64,000 nucleotides of DNA from an uncultured beta proteobacterium (GCA_903905655.1 CAIVHG010000056.1:1-64000), one strand, 5' to 3'; positions 18,231-27,715 are shown, counted from the first letter of the stretch. Program-made: numbers and translations. The notes: generated by a model not told the origin, from the letters alone.

Positions 18231-20075
18231 ATGAAAAATGGTCGGCTCGGATTACTGCTGATTGCCGTCTCGATCCTCGTAATCTCACTGATGGTCTGGC
18301 TGCTGCACGCGCATCAACTGAGAGTGCACCGCGACCAGGTACGCATCCTCGGCGTAACGCTGGTCCGCGCACTGTCGGGTGCTGCACTGGCGCAGCTGGT
18401 TCCGGAGTCAGGCGGCAGCAGCCTGCTCAATACGCTCATCAGCGTTCAGCGCAGCGACGCCTACGCCTATGGGGTGGTGCTAACCAAATCCGGAACAAAG
18501 GTTTTCGAGAACGTGGCCCCGGGCAGCATCGTGCCCGCCGCAGACATTCCGCCTGCGGATCCCTCCGCGTGGTTCGGCGAGCACACGCTGACCTCCCCCG
18601 GAGATGACCGTGAGATCCGCGAATTCTTCGGGCCGGTGCTGCAGCGCGGAGAACTCGCCGGTTTCGTCAGAGTCGGTTTCTACGCGCGCCCTCAAAGCGC
18701 GCTGCTGGGCAGCGATACGCCCTACGCCTCGGCGATGGCTTTGCTGGTCCTACTCTTCACCACGCTGCCCTATCTGCTGTTCCGGCGCGAGCTGCGCCCG
18801 CTGTTTCAGATCACATCGAGGCTCAGCGAAATCGAGCAAAGCTATGGAGGCCTGACAACCGACGTGCTGCCGGGCGGCGGCATGCGTGACTTCATGCAGC
18901 GCTTTGACCAGTTTACGCAGGTCATGCAGACGAAGGTCCGTGACCAGGAGGAGCAGCGCCTGGCAGCGCAGACCACCAGCCAGCTGCTCGCATACAAGCA
19001 GAAGAAGATGGATGCCATCTTCGATGCGATTCCCGAAGCGCTGCTGGTGATCGACGAATCATCCACGCCGAGCTACGCCAACCTGAAAATTGAGTCTTTG
19101 CTCGGCGTCAGCCGCAAGGAAGTGATCGGCATTTCCCCGCAGCAGTGGTGCAGCAACAAGGAAGTGCTGGCGCTGCTGATACGCCTCAGAAGCCATGGCG
19201 GCCCGGTTCTCAATGCCTGCAGCCTTGTGTACGTGCCTGAGGAACATTCCGACCGCAAGATTTCAGCCGTCGCTTATCCATTGTCGTCGCCCAATGCCCA
19301 GACCAAGATGCAGGGCATGCTGATCGTTTTCCGCGACATCAGCGAAGAGCAGCAGGCGCGGCAGGCGGGCGTGGAGTTCGTCGCCCACGTCGCGCACGAA
19401 CTCAAGACACCATTGAGCGGCATCAGCGCGTACAGCGAGCTGCTGTTCGATTACGCGGGGCTCGACGAAAAAACGCGCGTCACGGCGGTGAATGCGATCC
19501 ACGAGGAAGCCGTGCATGCGGCCGCGCTGATCAATAACCTGCTGAACATCTCCAAGCTCGAGACCGGCGCTCTATCGATCCACACCAAGCGCGTGAACAT
19601 GAGCGACCTGCTGCGCGAGGCCGCCGAAAATATGCGCACCAACGCAGCGGCCAGGAATGTTTCCCTGGTGCTGGACATCGCGCCAGACCTCAGTTCCGCA
19701 AAGCTCGACAAGGACATGATCCGCATCGCAATCGACAATCTGCTGGGCAATGCATTCAAGTACAGCAATCCCGGCGGAACCGTAACGCTGCGCGCGGAAA
19801 ACCTGGACGACCTGCAGATGAAAATCAGCGTGCGCGACCAGGGCATCGGCATTTCGCCGGAGGATTGCGCCAAGGTGTTCGACAAATACTACCGCTCGGG
19901 CGACAACGAGGTCGCGACCCGCAGCGGACACGGACTCGGCCTGTTCCTGGTCAAGCAAATCGTCGAAATGCACTACGGAACGATTTCAGTGAGCAGCGAA
20001 CTGGGTAAGTGGACCGAATTCACGATACAGTTCCACACCCAGACCCAGGAATTGGACGCTTCGGCCACTGCATGA
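18231..20075 (+). CDS. Membrane sensor histidine kinase with PAS domain
   Basis: A 614-residue inner-membrane kinase. It has an N-terminal membrane helix (about residues 5-25), a periplasmic sensor (about 30-175), a second helix (LLVLLFTTLPYLLF), a linker with coiled-coil character, a PAS domain (MDAIFDAIPEALLVIDESS), a HisKA box with the phosphoacceptor His in AHELKTPLSG, and HATPase N and G boxes (NLLGNAFKYSN, GHGLGLFLVKQI). It begins a five-gene operon whose stop/start overlaps (ATGA with the receiver gene) suggest co-regulation with pilus ATPase and platform genes. The start is supported by the promoter and an AGGAAT site. The signal is unknown. Confidence 0.92.
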   Translation: MKNGRLGLLLIAVSILVISLMVWLLHAHQLRVHRDQVRILGVTLVRALSGAALAQLVPESGGSSLLNTLISVQRSDAYAYGVVLTKSGTKVFENVAPGSIVPAADIPPADPSAWFGEHTLTSPGDDREIREFFGPVLQRGELAGFVRVGFYARPQSALLGSDTPYASAMALLVLLFTTLPYLLFRRELRPLFQITSRLSEIEQSYGGLTTDVLPGGGMRDFMQRFDQFTQVMQTKVRDQEEQRLAAQTTSQLLAYKQKKMDAIFDAIPEALLVIDESSTPSYANLKIESLLGVSRKEVIGISPQQWCSNKEVLALLIRLRSHGGPVLNACSLVYVPEEHSDRKISAVAYPLSSPNAQTKMQGMLIVFRDISEEQQARQAGVEFVAHVAHELKTPLSGISAYSELLFDYAGLDEKTRVTAVNAIHEEAVHAAALINNLLNISKLETGALSIHTKRVNMSDLLREAAENMRTNAAARNVSLVLDIAPDLSSAKLDKDMIRIAIDNLLGNAFKYSNPGGTVTLRAENLDDLQMKISVRDQGIGISPEDCAKVFDKYYRSGDNEVATRSGHGLGLFLVKQIVEMHYGTISVSSELGKWTEFTIQFHTQTQELDASATA

Positions 20076-20473
20076 ACGCAAAGCGCATCCTGATCGCGGA
20101 CGACGAACCGCACGTCCTGCGAGTGATCGAGCTGTTCCTGCGGCGCGAGGGATACGAGATCGAGGCGGTACGCGACGGACAGCAGGCGCTCGAATCCATC
20201 CTGCGCCGTCCCCCGGACCTGCTGATCACCGACGTCAACATGCCGCGCATGACCGGCACCGCGCTTTGCCTGGAACTGAAAAAGCAATTGCCCGGGCGCG
20301 AGTTCAGGATCATCGTCATCACCTCCATGGCGGAAAGCGAGCCGCGGGAGCTGGTGGCGGACATGCCCGGCGTTTCGTTCATAGAGAAGCCCCTCAGCAT
20401 GCGCTCGCTGGTTGCCATGCTCGCAAAACTCTTCGCCACCAGCCCTGCTAAAGGAACATCAAGCGATGCCTGA
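20072..20473 (+). CDS. Single-domain response regulator (CheY-like receiver)
   Basis: A 133-residue receiver domain with no output domain. The acidic pocket is ADDEP, the phosphoacceptor Asp lies in LLITDVNMPRM, the conserved Ser/Thr position is in IIVITS, and the Lys is in FIEKPLS. It starts at the ATG overlapping the kinase stop and ends eight bases inside the HD-GYP gene, so it is the likely partner of the kinase. With no DNA-binding or enzymatic domain, it must act by protein contact, possibly on the HD-GYP protein or the pilus ATPase; that is inference. Confidence 0.93.
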   Translation: MNAKRILIADDEPHVLRVIELFLRREGYEIEAVRDGQQALESILRRPPDLLITDVNMPRMTGTALCLELKKQLPGREFRIIVITSMAESEPRELVADMPGVSFIEKPLSMRSLVAMLAKLFATSPAKGTSSDA

Positions 20474-21977
20474 CGGGCTGCTGAACAAAATCGATTTCGC
20501 GCGTTACGAGCGCTGGATCGCGCGCACCTCTGATCGTGCCTGCACGATTTCGGTGTACGACGCAGCGGGCGTGCAGGTCTGGGGCGAGCAAGACCCGGCC
20601 GCGGCCGAGCATGCGCGCCTGCTTCTGCAGGCGCCGCAGCGCGACGAGACCGCGGTGCAGCGCCTCGATTTGGCCGACGGCAAGACCATGCTCTATCGGC
20701 CGCTGCAGGTCGAGCATTCCGTCACCACTGGCTGGGTAACGCTCATCGCAGACGCCCAGGAAATGGCAGCCGCGCCTCTGCAGTTCGACCGTTTTGCGGA
20801 AGCGCTCGACGACGCAGCTGCCGGGATCGAAGGCGAGGCAGTCGCTAACAACGATCTCAACAAGATGGCAGAAGAGCTGGCGCAGTGCTACGAGGAACTG
20901 CATCTCGTTTATGCCACGGACGGGTATGTCAGGACGCGCGCCGGACCGCATGAAGATTCGCTGCGCGAGCTGCTGCAGTCTACGGCCGAGCACATGCATG
21001 CCGACGTCGCGGCCTTCCTGCGGCCCGACGAAAACCTTTGCGTATACGCGACCTGCCTCAGCAAGGAGATTCACAATCTCGATCTGGTGCTGGTCGAGAT
21101 GCGCGGTGACCTGTTCCGGTTCATCCAGTCTTCCAAAGAACCGCTGGTGCTCAATGCCGCGGAGGATCCGCACCGCGCGTACGTGTTCACCAACATGCCA
21201 TACCGCATACTTGCATGTCCGGTCCAGATCACGCGCAGCGTCGACGGCATCGTCGTGCTGCTAAGACACATGCAGCGCACCCCTTTCACCAACAACGACC
21301 GCCGCCTGCTGGAAGTCCTGGGAAATCAGTTGTCCAGCCTGGGCAAGAGTTTCCTGCTGGTGCGCAGCCTCAATAATTTCACCGAGCAGCTCGCGGAAGC
21401 GATGGTGCAGGCAGTAGAGGCCAAAGATCCGTACACGCGCGGCCACAGCGAGCGCGTCAACTTCCTGTCGATGGAAATCGGCCGCGCGCTGGACTTGCCA
21501 AGCGTAGAGCTCGCTGACCTGCACTGGGGATCGCTGCTGCACGACGTCGGCAAGATCGGTATTCCCGACGCGGTCCTGTGCAAGCCGGCGCGGCTGACCA
21601 AGGGTGAATACACCTTTATCAAGGTGCACCCGGAACGCAGCTACGAGATACTGCGCAATGTCGAGCAGCTGAAGAGCGCGCTGCCGGGAGCGCGGCATCA
21701 CCAGGAAATGTGGGACGGTACCGGCTATCCGCACGGTCTCAAAGGCGAGAGAATCCCGCTGCACGCGCGCATCATCGCGGTGGCCGACACCTATGACTCG
21801 ATCACCAGTTCCCGCGCCTACCGCGCAGGAAAAAGCCACGAATTCGCCATGCGCGAAATTATGCGCGTCTGCGGAACCCAGCTCGACCCCAAGATCGTGG
21901 AGGTCTTCAACACGCTGTGCGCTGCCGAGCCGGAGTGGCTGAAGCGCTTCAGCATCAGGCGCGAAGAGGTGCAGTAG
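20466..21977 (+). CDS. GAF/HD-GYP domain protein, probable c-di-GMP phosphodiesterase
   Basis: A 503-residue cytoplasmic protein. Residues 1-150 are unassigned, about 165-310 look like a GAF sensor domain, and about 325-490 are an HD-GYP domain. The HD motif is LLHDVGKIG, and the HHQEMWDGTGYP segment with the following GLKGERIPL gives the extended GYP signature, so hydrolysis of cyclic-di-GMP is expected. The ATG lies inside the receiver gene end and is preceded by AAAGGAAC; the longer track start is unnecessary. Its position between the two-component pair and the pilus ATPase points to local control of cyclic-di-GMP. Confidence 0.92.
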   Translation: MPDGLLNKIDFARYERWIARTSDRACTISVYDAAGVQVWGEQDPAAAEHARLLLQAPQRDETAVQRLDLADGKTMLYRPLQVEHSVTTGWVTLIADAQEMAAAPLQFDRFAEALDDAAAGIEGEAVANNDLNKMAEELAQCYEELHLVYATDGYVRTRAGPHEDSLRELLQSTAEHMHADVAAFLRPDENLCVYATCLSKEIHNLDLVLVEMRGDLFRFIQSSKEPLVLNAAEDPHRAYVFTNMPYRILACPVQITRSVDGIVVLLRHMQRTPFTNNDRRLLEVLGNQLSSLGKSFLLVRSLNNFTEQLAEAMVQAVEAKDPYTRGHSERVNFLSMEIGRALDLPSVELADLHWGSLLHDVGKIGIPDAVLCKPARLTKGEYTFIKVHPERSYEILRNVEQLKSALPGARHHQEMWDGTGYPHGLKGERIPLHARIIAVADTYDSITSSRAYRAGKSHEFAMREIMRVCGTQLDPKIVEVFNTLCAAEPEWLKRFSIRREEVQ

Positions 21978-21983
21978 ACCAGT

Positions 21984-24017
21984 ATGGCTGAATTCGTCGC
22001 ACGTACCGTCCTCGGCGGCATCACCTATCTCGCCCCCGTCGACTCGCTTGCAAACGAGCCGATCCAGGCGGCGTTGGCGGACTCGATAAAGTCCTGCATC
22101 GCGGCCAACCGCGTTCAGCTGGTGGTGGATTTCGACCGCGTGCGGCTGGTCAACAGCAAGGCGCTGGAGATTATCCTGGATGCGAGTAACCAGCTCACGC
22201 ACCGCGGCGGCTCGCTGCGCTACGTCAATCTGTCGCACCTGCTGACGGATATCTTCATTGCAAACGGCATCATCGCTGCCGACGCCGCGCACCAGGCGGG
22301 AGCGAACGTGCTGCAACTGGCAGACCAGCACCAGCTGGGCACGAGCACTGCAAAGTTCGGCGATCTTGCGCTCGAGATGGGAGTGATCACCGGCAAGCAG
22401 CTGACCGAGGCCCTGCAGCTGCAGTCCAGATCCGGGAAGCAACTCGGCCAGATCATGCTCGAGCGCTCGATGCTCCCCGAGGTCGACCTGTTCCGCGTGC
22501 TCGGGCGCCAGATGGGCATTCCACACCTGCAGTTGCGCCCCGGCCTCTACGACCCGGCGGCAGTGTCCCTGATTTCGAAGGAGACCGCGCAACGGCTGCT
22601 GGTGCTTCCGATGTTCAAGATCTACGACACGCTGACTCTGGCGACCGCTGATCCGCAGGCGATCCCCGCACTCGATCAGATCCGGGACGCCACCCGCTGC
22701 AAGCTGCGCCTGGTGCTGTCCAGCCGCGACAACATCGCCAAGAACCTTGCCGACGCCTATGACAAGCCTGCGCATATCGTAGGCCTGGTGGATGACGTGC
22801 AAAGCGACATCGAGGTCGTCGATCAGGAGCTGCCCGCGCAATCGGTCATCGACGAAATGGCGGTAGCGAGCCCGATCATCAACCTGGTCAACGGATTGCT
22901 GCAGCGCGCGGTGCGCGAGCGCGCAAGCGACATCCACATCGAATGCTTGCGCGACAAGTCGCTGGTGCGTTTTCGCATCGACGGCGTTCTCTATGAGATT
23001 CTGACGCTGCGCACCGACATGCATCCGGCGATTGTCTCGCGCCTCAAGGTGATGGCGAAGCTCGATATCGCGGAGCGGCGCATGCCGCAGGACGGGCGCA
23101 TCCAGGTGATCACACAGGGGCGCCCGATCGACCTCAGGTTCAGTTCGCTGCCGGGCATTTTCGGCGAGAAGGTGGTGCTGCGGGTGCTCGACAAGGGGCA
23201 GTCGATCCTCGACGTCGAGAAGATCGGCATGAGCACTCCCAATCTCGAATTGTTCAAGAAGCTGCTGGGGCGCAGCTATGGCCTGATACTCGTCACCGGC
23301 CCCACCGGCAGCGGCAAGACGAGTACGCTCTACGCCGCGGTCAACTTTCTCAAGAGCATCGAGAAGAACATCGTCACCATCGAGGACCCGGTCGAATACC
23401 AGCTCGACATCATCAACCAGAACCAGGTCAACGAGGCGATCGGGCTCGGCTTCGCACGCATGTTGAGGCACGTGCTGCGTCAGGATCCTGACATCATCAT
23501 GGTGGGCGAAGTGCGCGACCGCGAGACAGCGGAAATTGCGGTGCAGGCGGCACTGACCGGGCACCTGGTGCTGTCCACGCTGCATACCAACGATTCCGTT
23601 GGCGCGCTGTCGCGCATGATCGAAATGGGAATCCCGCCCTATCTCCTGTCCTCTGCACTGGCGGGTGTAGTGGCGCAGCGCCTGGTGCGGCAGGTGTGCG
23701 ATGCGTGCCGCACCACCTTCCTTCCGCAGCCCGAACTCGCAGCCACCTATGGCTGGGGACCCTCGTTGCGGCTCGCGCGGGGACGCGGCTGCCCGGCGTG
23801 CTTCGACTCCGGCTACAAGGGGCGTTTGGGCATCTACGAGATTCTGGAGTCGACCGAGCACCTGCAGCGGCTGATGATCAAGAACCCCTCGAAAGACGAG
23901 CTGCATTCATTTGTGACGGAGAGCGGCCTCAAGACGCTGTTCGCCGACGGCCTGCAGGCCGTGGAAAAAGGGCGCACCACCCTCGAAGAGCTGTTGCGCG
24001 TCGTGAACGCCGTCTAA
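21984..24017 (+). CDS. Pilus assembly ATPase (MshE/GspE-like) with N-terminal STAS domain
   Basis: Hexameric motor ATPase for pilus extension, 677 residues. Residues ~1-105 match a STAS (anti-sigma antagonist-like) fold: LVVDFDRVRLVNSKALEIIL then RGGSLRYVNLS. About 113-180 resemble the tandem MshEN cyclic-di-GMP-binding motifs (FGDLALEMGVITGKQLTEAL and QLGQIMLERSMLPE). The ATPase core has Walker A GPTGSGKTS, an EDPVE Asp box, GEVRDRETAEIA, the STLHTND His box and a CxxC...CxxC zinc site. The STAS extension is unusual for this family. It lies 6 nt after the HD-GYP gene and 9 nt before the platform protein. Confidence 0.9.
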   Translation: MAEFVARTVLGGITYLAPVDSLANEPIQAALADSIKSCIAANRVQLVVDFDRVRLVNSKALEIILDASNQLTHRGGSLRYVNLSHLLTDIFIANGIIAADAAHQAGANVLQLADQHQLGTSTAKFGDLALEMGVITGKQLTEALQLQSRSGKQLGQIMLERSMLPEVDLFRVLGRQMGIPHLQLRPGLYDPAAVSLISKETAQRLLVLPMFKIYDTLTLATADPQAIPALDQIRDATRCKLRLVLSSRDNIAKNLADAYDKPAHIVGLVDDVQSDIEVVDQELPAQSVIDEMAVASPIINLVNGLLQRAVRERASDIHIECLRDKSLVRFRIDGVLYEILTLRTDMHPAIVSRLKVMAKLDIAERRMPQDGRIQVITQGRPIDLRFSSLPGIFGEKVVLRVLDKGQSILDVEKIGMSTPNLELFKKLLGRSYGLILVTGPTGSGKTSTLYAAVNFLKSIEKNIVTIEDPVEYQLDIINQNQVNEAIGLGFARMLRHVLRQDPDIIMVGEVRDRETAEIAVQAALTGHLVLSTLHTNDSVGALSRMIEMGIPPYLLSSALAGVVAQRLVRQVCDACRTTFLPQPELAATYGWGPSLRLARGRGCPACFDSGYKGRLGIYEILESTEHLQRLMIKNPSKDELHSFVTESGLKTLFADGLQAVEKGRTTLEELLRVVNAV

Positions 24018-24026
24018 GGATCTGAA

Positions 24027-25160
24027 GTGGCAATCGAGTTCGGCTCGGCGCAGAGCGCGCCCCTGCAAGACAAATCGCAGCGCTCCCTATGGTCGCGCAT
24101 GAACAGCGACATCGGCTTCATGTCGCGCGGGCCGGGCGTCAACGAGCGCATGATGTTCACGGAACGCATCGAGCTGCTGCTGGAAACCGGCGTCAGCCTG
24201 CCGGAAGCCCTCAAGGTGATGCGGGCGCAGACCGAGGAGCAAAAGCTCGCGATCATCATCGACTCCCTGATCAAGACGGTGGATGACGGCAAGTCCTTCT
24301 CGGTGGCGCTCGCGCGTCATCCCGAGATGTTTCCGCAAACCTACGTCACCCTGGTCGCGGCGGCGGAGGAAGGAAGCTTTCTGCCCCAGGTGCTCCAGCA
24401 ACTGCGCGAGATGGATGAGCGCAACGCCGCCATGCGCAGCGTGATCATCTCGGCGCTTTCCTATCCTGCGTTCCTCGTCCTGTTTTCATTTTCGGTGGTC
24501 ATATTCGTGCTGGTCGTGATCTTTCCCAAGTTCACTGACCTGTTCAAGTCGATCCACGACCAGCTTCCTATCACAACCATCGTCCTCATGTACCTCTCCG
24601 ATGTGCTGCGCGACCATTGGCTGCTGGTGCTCGTGGTGTCGGGAGGCGGTTTGACTGGGCTAGTCTTCTGGCTAAGGACGCCGCAGGGCGTGCAGTTGCT
24701 CGACCAACTCAAGATGCGCACGCCCATCATCAAGGATGTTTTTATCCAGACCTACCTCATTCAGACGCTGAGCGTGCTTGGCATGTCGCTCGCCAACGGG
24801 GTCCCGATCAGCATTGCGCTCACGGCGACGCAGGACATCGTGCGCAACTCCCGCTTTTCACGTTTCCTGAAAGAGGTGCTCGACAACGTCGAGCAGGGCA
24901 AAGGTATCGCCCTCGGCTTCGAGCAGGCGGACTTCATCCCGCCGATGGTGCGCCAGATGATCTCCACGGGGGAACACACCGGAAACCTCGCCAAGGTCAT
25001 GAAGCGGGTTTGCGATTTCTATACGCGCGAGCTCCATAAACGCATCGCCACGTTCGCCAAAGCGATCGAGCCGGTCATGCTGATCGTGATGGGCGTCGTG
25101 GTCGGGGTCATCGTGTCTGCGCTGATCCTGCCGATCTTCAAACTTTCACGAGTGCATTAG
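24027..25160 (+). CDS. Type IV pilus / type II secretion platform protein (GspF/PilC family)
   Basis: Inner-membrane platform of 377 residues that couples the motor ATPase to pilin addition. Two homologous cytoplasmic helical domains (about residues 40-165 and 245-345) alternate with membrane helices: FLVLFSFSVVIFVLVVIF, a middle hydrophobic segment (LLVLVVSGGGLTGLVF) and the C-terminal VMLIVMGVVVGVIVSALILP. The family motif ALSYPAFL is present. The start is GTG, supported by AAGGA 7 nt upstream. It ends the plus-strand operon and converges on the secretin gene. Equivalent to MshG in MSHA systems. Confidence 0.93.
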   Translation: MAIEFGSAQSAPLQDKSQRSLWSRMNSDIGFMSRGPGVNERMMFTERIELLLETGVSLPEALKVMRAQTEEQKLAIIIDSLIKTVDDGKSFSVALARHPEMFPQTYVTLVAAAEEGSFLPQVLQQLREMDERNAAMRSVIISALSYPAFLVLFSFSVVIFVLVVIFPKFTDLFKSIHDQLPITTIVLMYLSDVLRDHWLLVLVVSGGGLTGLVFWLRTPQGVQLLDQLKMRTPIIKDVFIQTYLIQTLSVLGMSLANGVPISIALTATQDIVRNSRFSRFLKEVLDNVEQGKGIALGFEQADFIPPMVRQMISTGEHTGNLAKVMKRVCDFYTRELHKRIATFAKAIEPVMLIVMGVVVGVIVSALILPIFKLSRVH

Positions 25161-25172
25161 AGGCGACCGACC

Positions 25173-25193
25173 CCGTCCGGAGCGCTCGGACGG
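25173..25193. terminator. Hairpin between convergent pilus operons
   Basis: A 7-bp inverted repeat (CCGTCCG and CGGACGG) with a 7-nt loop lies in the 49-nt gap between the convergent platform and secretin genes. Without a U-tract it is a modest terminator candidate. Confidence 0.4.
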
Positions 25194-25209
25194 TCCGGAA
25201 CGGACGCTG

Positions 25210-26646
25210 TCAGTTACCGGGCTTGATTTCAGCCGGCGTCCCCTCGGTCGGAAAGCTCCCCGGCACGCGCTGCAGTGCTTTTTCGCGCTCGTTGATCAAA
25301 CTGGAAGCGCGCTCGGTTTGCCGCAGCTTTTCCTCGGCAAATCGCTCTGCGTCCTTCGCATCCTTGATCACATACGGCGTGATGATCACCACGGTTTCCT
25401 TCGAATTGACGGTTTCATTCTTGCTCGAGAAGAAATTTCCCAGGATCGGCATTTCGCCCAGGATTGGAATGCCGTTTCTCTGGTTGGAGCTCTGGGCGTT
25501 GATCAGACCGCCGATGAAGATCGACTGGCCATCCTCGCACAGCAAAGACGTAGTCACTTCCGTGCTCTTTTTAGACGGAACACCCGCGGCACTGAGCGTG
25601 GCGGAACTCACCTCCGGATGCACCTTCAGCAGCACCCGCCCCTGCTCGTCGACTGAGGGAGTGACCTTGAGAATGACGCCGGAATCCAGAAACTGGATGG
25701 TCTGCGACGTCACGAGGTTGATGGTCGTGGTCACCGAATAACCGGTGTGCTCGCCGATCACCGCGGTCGCTTCCTCGTTCTCCATCGCCAGCAGTTTCGG
25801 CGTGGCCAGCGTGCGCACCAGCCCTTTGCTCGCCAACGCGCTGAAATAAACCTCCAGATTCTGGTTCAGCAGGCTGAAGAAGAAACCCGTGGCCGGCGCG
25901 GCCGCAGTGCCGGTCGCCAGCCCCGCATTCCCGAAACTGCCGTTCAAGTTAGTGTTGCTAGGCGAACCGAATACCCGCCTCCAGTCGACGCCGTACTGCT
26001 CGCCCGCATCCAGGGTGACCTCGAGGATGCGCGCCTCGATCATGATCTGCTTGGGCTGCACGTCGAGCGACTGCAGTATGGTTTGAATGCGATCCATGTA
26101 GCCGGGGAGGTCTTCCACGACGATGAGTTTTCTTCCGATCAGCGGCGTGATCTTGCCGTAGCGGGAGATGTATTTGGCCAGCAGATCGGAGACCTGCTTG
26201 GGATCGGAATACTGCACCTTGAAGCTCTTCACCACGGTATTTGCTCCGGGATAGTCGACGCTCGACTCCTTGCCCAGGATGACGTAGCTGCCGTTGCGGA
26301 CCTCGACCCAATACCCTGCGGCTTCGGCGATGCTGTAGATCGCCTCCTTCACCGTCGTGTTGTACAGGTTTACGGTGATCGGTCCGGTCACGCCGCGCGT
26401 CAGCACGATGTTGAGCTTGTCCTTTTGCGACAGCATGTCGAACACTTCCTCGATCGGCGCCGCGCGGAAACTGTAGTTTGCCCGCTGTTCGACCGCCGCT
26501 GGGGCCGGCGCTACCGCCGATGCCTGCGCGGATGCGGGCGCAGATGCTGGTCGAGTGCCCCCGATCTGCTCGGCCGCGCGCGCCAGCGGTGCTGCGATCA
26601 GCACGCAGCCCAGGATGAAGGAAACGATTACCTGACCACAATTCAT
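25210..26646 (-). CDS. Pilus secretin (MshL/PilQ-like)
   Basis: Outer-membrane channel for the pilus, 478 residues. A signal peptide (ends APLARA) is followed by a Pro/Ala-rich linker, an STN/secretin N0-like domain (YSFRAAPIEEVFDMLSQ), an N1/NolW-like region (VVKSFKVQYSDPKQVSDLL) and the secretin barrel with VPSKKSTEVTTSLLCEDGQS and PILGEMPILGNFF. The C-terminus ends in a charged helical tail. I start it at the ATG overlapping the upstream gene stop (ATGA), which has a perfect GGAGGT site; the track ORF runs 531 bases further upstream into shadow sequence. It is the last gene of the minus-strand pilus operon. Confidence 0.92.
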   Translation of the reverse strand: MNCGQVIVSFILGCVLIAAPLARAAEQIGGTRPASAPASAQASAVAPAPAAVEQRANYSFRAAPIEEVFDMLSQKDKLNIVLTRGVTGPITVNLYNTTVKEAIYSIAEAAGYWVEVRNGSYVILGKESSVDYPGANTVVKSFKVQYSDPKQVSDLLAKYISRYGKITPLIGRKLIVVEDLPGYMDRIQTILQSLDVQPKQIMIEARILEVTLDAGEQYGVDWRRVFGSPSNTNLNGSFGNAGLATGTAAAPATGFFFSLLNQNLEVYFSALASKGLVRTLATPKLLAMENEEATAVIGEHTGYSVTTTINLVTSQTIQFLDSGVILKVTPSVDEQGRVLLKVHPEVSSATLSAAGVPSKKSTEVTTSLLCEDGQSIFIGGLINAQSSNQRNGIPILGEMPILGNFFSSKNETVNSKETVVIITPYVIKDAKDAERFAEEKLRQTERASSLINEREKALQRVPGSFPTEGTPAEIKPGN

Positions 26647-27137
26647 TGCGACCTCCCTAGTACTGCATCCAGGCCCAGCAGGTTGCCGGCGCCCGGAGCC
26701 TCCGGTGTACTCGCTGGCGCACTCGCCGGCACGCCCGCCGGCTTGTTTGCGCTTGCCGGCTCGGGCACTGCCTGTGCCGCCTGCACCGCGCGCAGAGGCA
26801 GCGTATAACGCTTCTTGTTTTTCACGAACACCACCTCCTGCTGCCGCACTTCGACCAGGCGATAGCCGTCGATTTCTCCACCGATGCGCAGCACGACGCC
26901 ATCGACGTTGGCAAACGAATCGCTGCCTGCAACGAGCACCGCCTTCACTTCCGGCTTCCATACGGGCGCCGCCGTTTGCGCCACACCTGATCCCTGTCCC
27001 GGCCGCACGAGCTGCGCGGTCGCGGGCCTGGCAAACAGATCGTGCTGAATACCCTGCGCCTGCGCCCAGGCTATGCAGCAATAGCCTGCGACAGCGGCTG
27101 CGCTCATGCGCAATAGCATCCCATGGACGACGGTCAT
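26643..27137 (-). CDS. PilP/MshK-like pilus biogenesis protein
   Basis: A 164-residue exported protein with an N-terminal hydrophobic segment (MLLRMSAAAVAGYCCIAWAQA) and a compact beta domain: KAVLVAGSDSFANVDGVVLRIGG, then YRLVEVRQQEVVFVKNKKRYTLPL. This fits the small-domain pattern of MshK and GspC/PilP-type proteins that bind the secretin. The C-terminus is Pro/Ala-rich. The start overlaps the PilO-like gene stop (ATGA), and the stop overlaps the secretin start. Assignment rests on position and this motif, not on strong sequence identity. Confidence 0.72.
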   Translation of the reverse strand: MTVVHGMLLRMSAAAVAGYCCIAWAQAQGIQHDLFARPATAQLVRPGQGSGVAQTAAPVWKPEVKAVLVAGSDSFANVDGVVLRIGGEIDGYRLVEVRQQEVVFVKNKKRYTLPLRAVQAAQAVPEPASANKPAGVPASAPASTPEAPGAGNLLGLDAVLGRSQ

Positions 27138-27715
27138 TTGCGCGCTCCCGCGATCTCTGCCTGCCGGTACAGCGCAACGGTCAATGCCATTGAGACCTGG
27201 CGGCCGTCGTCGGCAGATTCCATACGGAACTCCGTCACCGCCGCATTCTGTCCAAGCACATTCTCGAAATCCGTCAGCCACCGGCACAGCATGAGGTACT
27301 TCCCCTGTGCACTGACTTCGAATGCGAGTTCCTCGAATCCTTGCACTTGCCTGCGCCCACTTGGCTTGACCGCAGTCAGCACCACGCCGTTCTTCGCTGC
27401 GGCGCGGTCTAACTCCGACATCAGCACAGCCGCCATCTCATCGTCCGAACCCAGCGCGTGCAAACCGCCTGCCAAATGCTCAGAGCGTTGCCCGAGTTCA
27501 GTGGCCAACCCGCGCAATTGAGCCTGATGGCCGGGCAGATCCCTGAGGGTCGCTGCCGTGGACGATCTTGCTGACGCAAGCTGCCGGTATTGGATGACCG
27601 GCTTGGCAAGAAACAGAATCCAGCCTTCAGCCGCCACCAGGCACAGGATGCAAACCATCGACAGCAGCATCAGGCGCGGATCGAACCTTACAAGTGCGAC
27701 CATCAGCTTATCCAT
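27134..27715 (-). CDS. PilO/MshJ-like inner membrane protein
   Basis: A 193-residue protein of the PilO/GspM type that belongs to the pilus alignment complex. A short cytoplasmic N-terminus precedes a membrane helix (LLSMVCILCLVAAEGWILFL), then a coiled-coil stretch with Leu/Gln/Arg heptads (about residues 50-95) and a ferredoxin-like periplasmic domain (GVVLTAVKPSGRRQV and LMLCRWLTDFENV). It lies between the PilN-like and PilP-like genes with one-base and four-base overlaps, matching the N-O-P order of type IV pilus operons. Confidence 0.8.
   Translation of the reverse strand: MDKLMVALVRFDPRLMLLSMVCILCLVAAEGWILFLAKPVIQYRQLASARSSTAATLRDLPGHQAQLRGLATELGQRSEHLAGGLHALGSDDEMAAVLMSELDRAAAKNGVVLTAVKPSGRRQVQGFEELAFEVSAQGKYLMLCRWLTDFENVLGQNAAVTEFRMESADDGRQVSMALTVALYRQAEIAGARK

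Noticed and set aside
21261-23906. 881-aa minus-strand ORF opposite the HD-GYP and ATPase genes
   Set aside because: Low-complexity His/Arg/Gln-rich translation; the plus strand encodes conserved motifs throughout.
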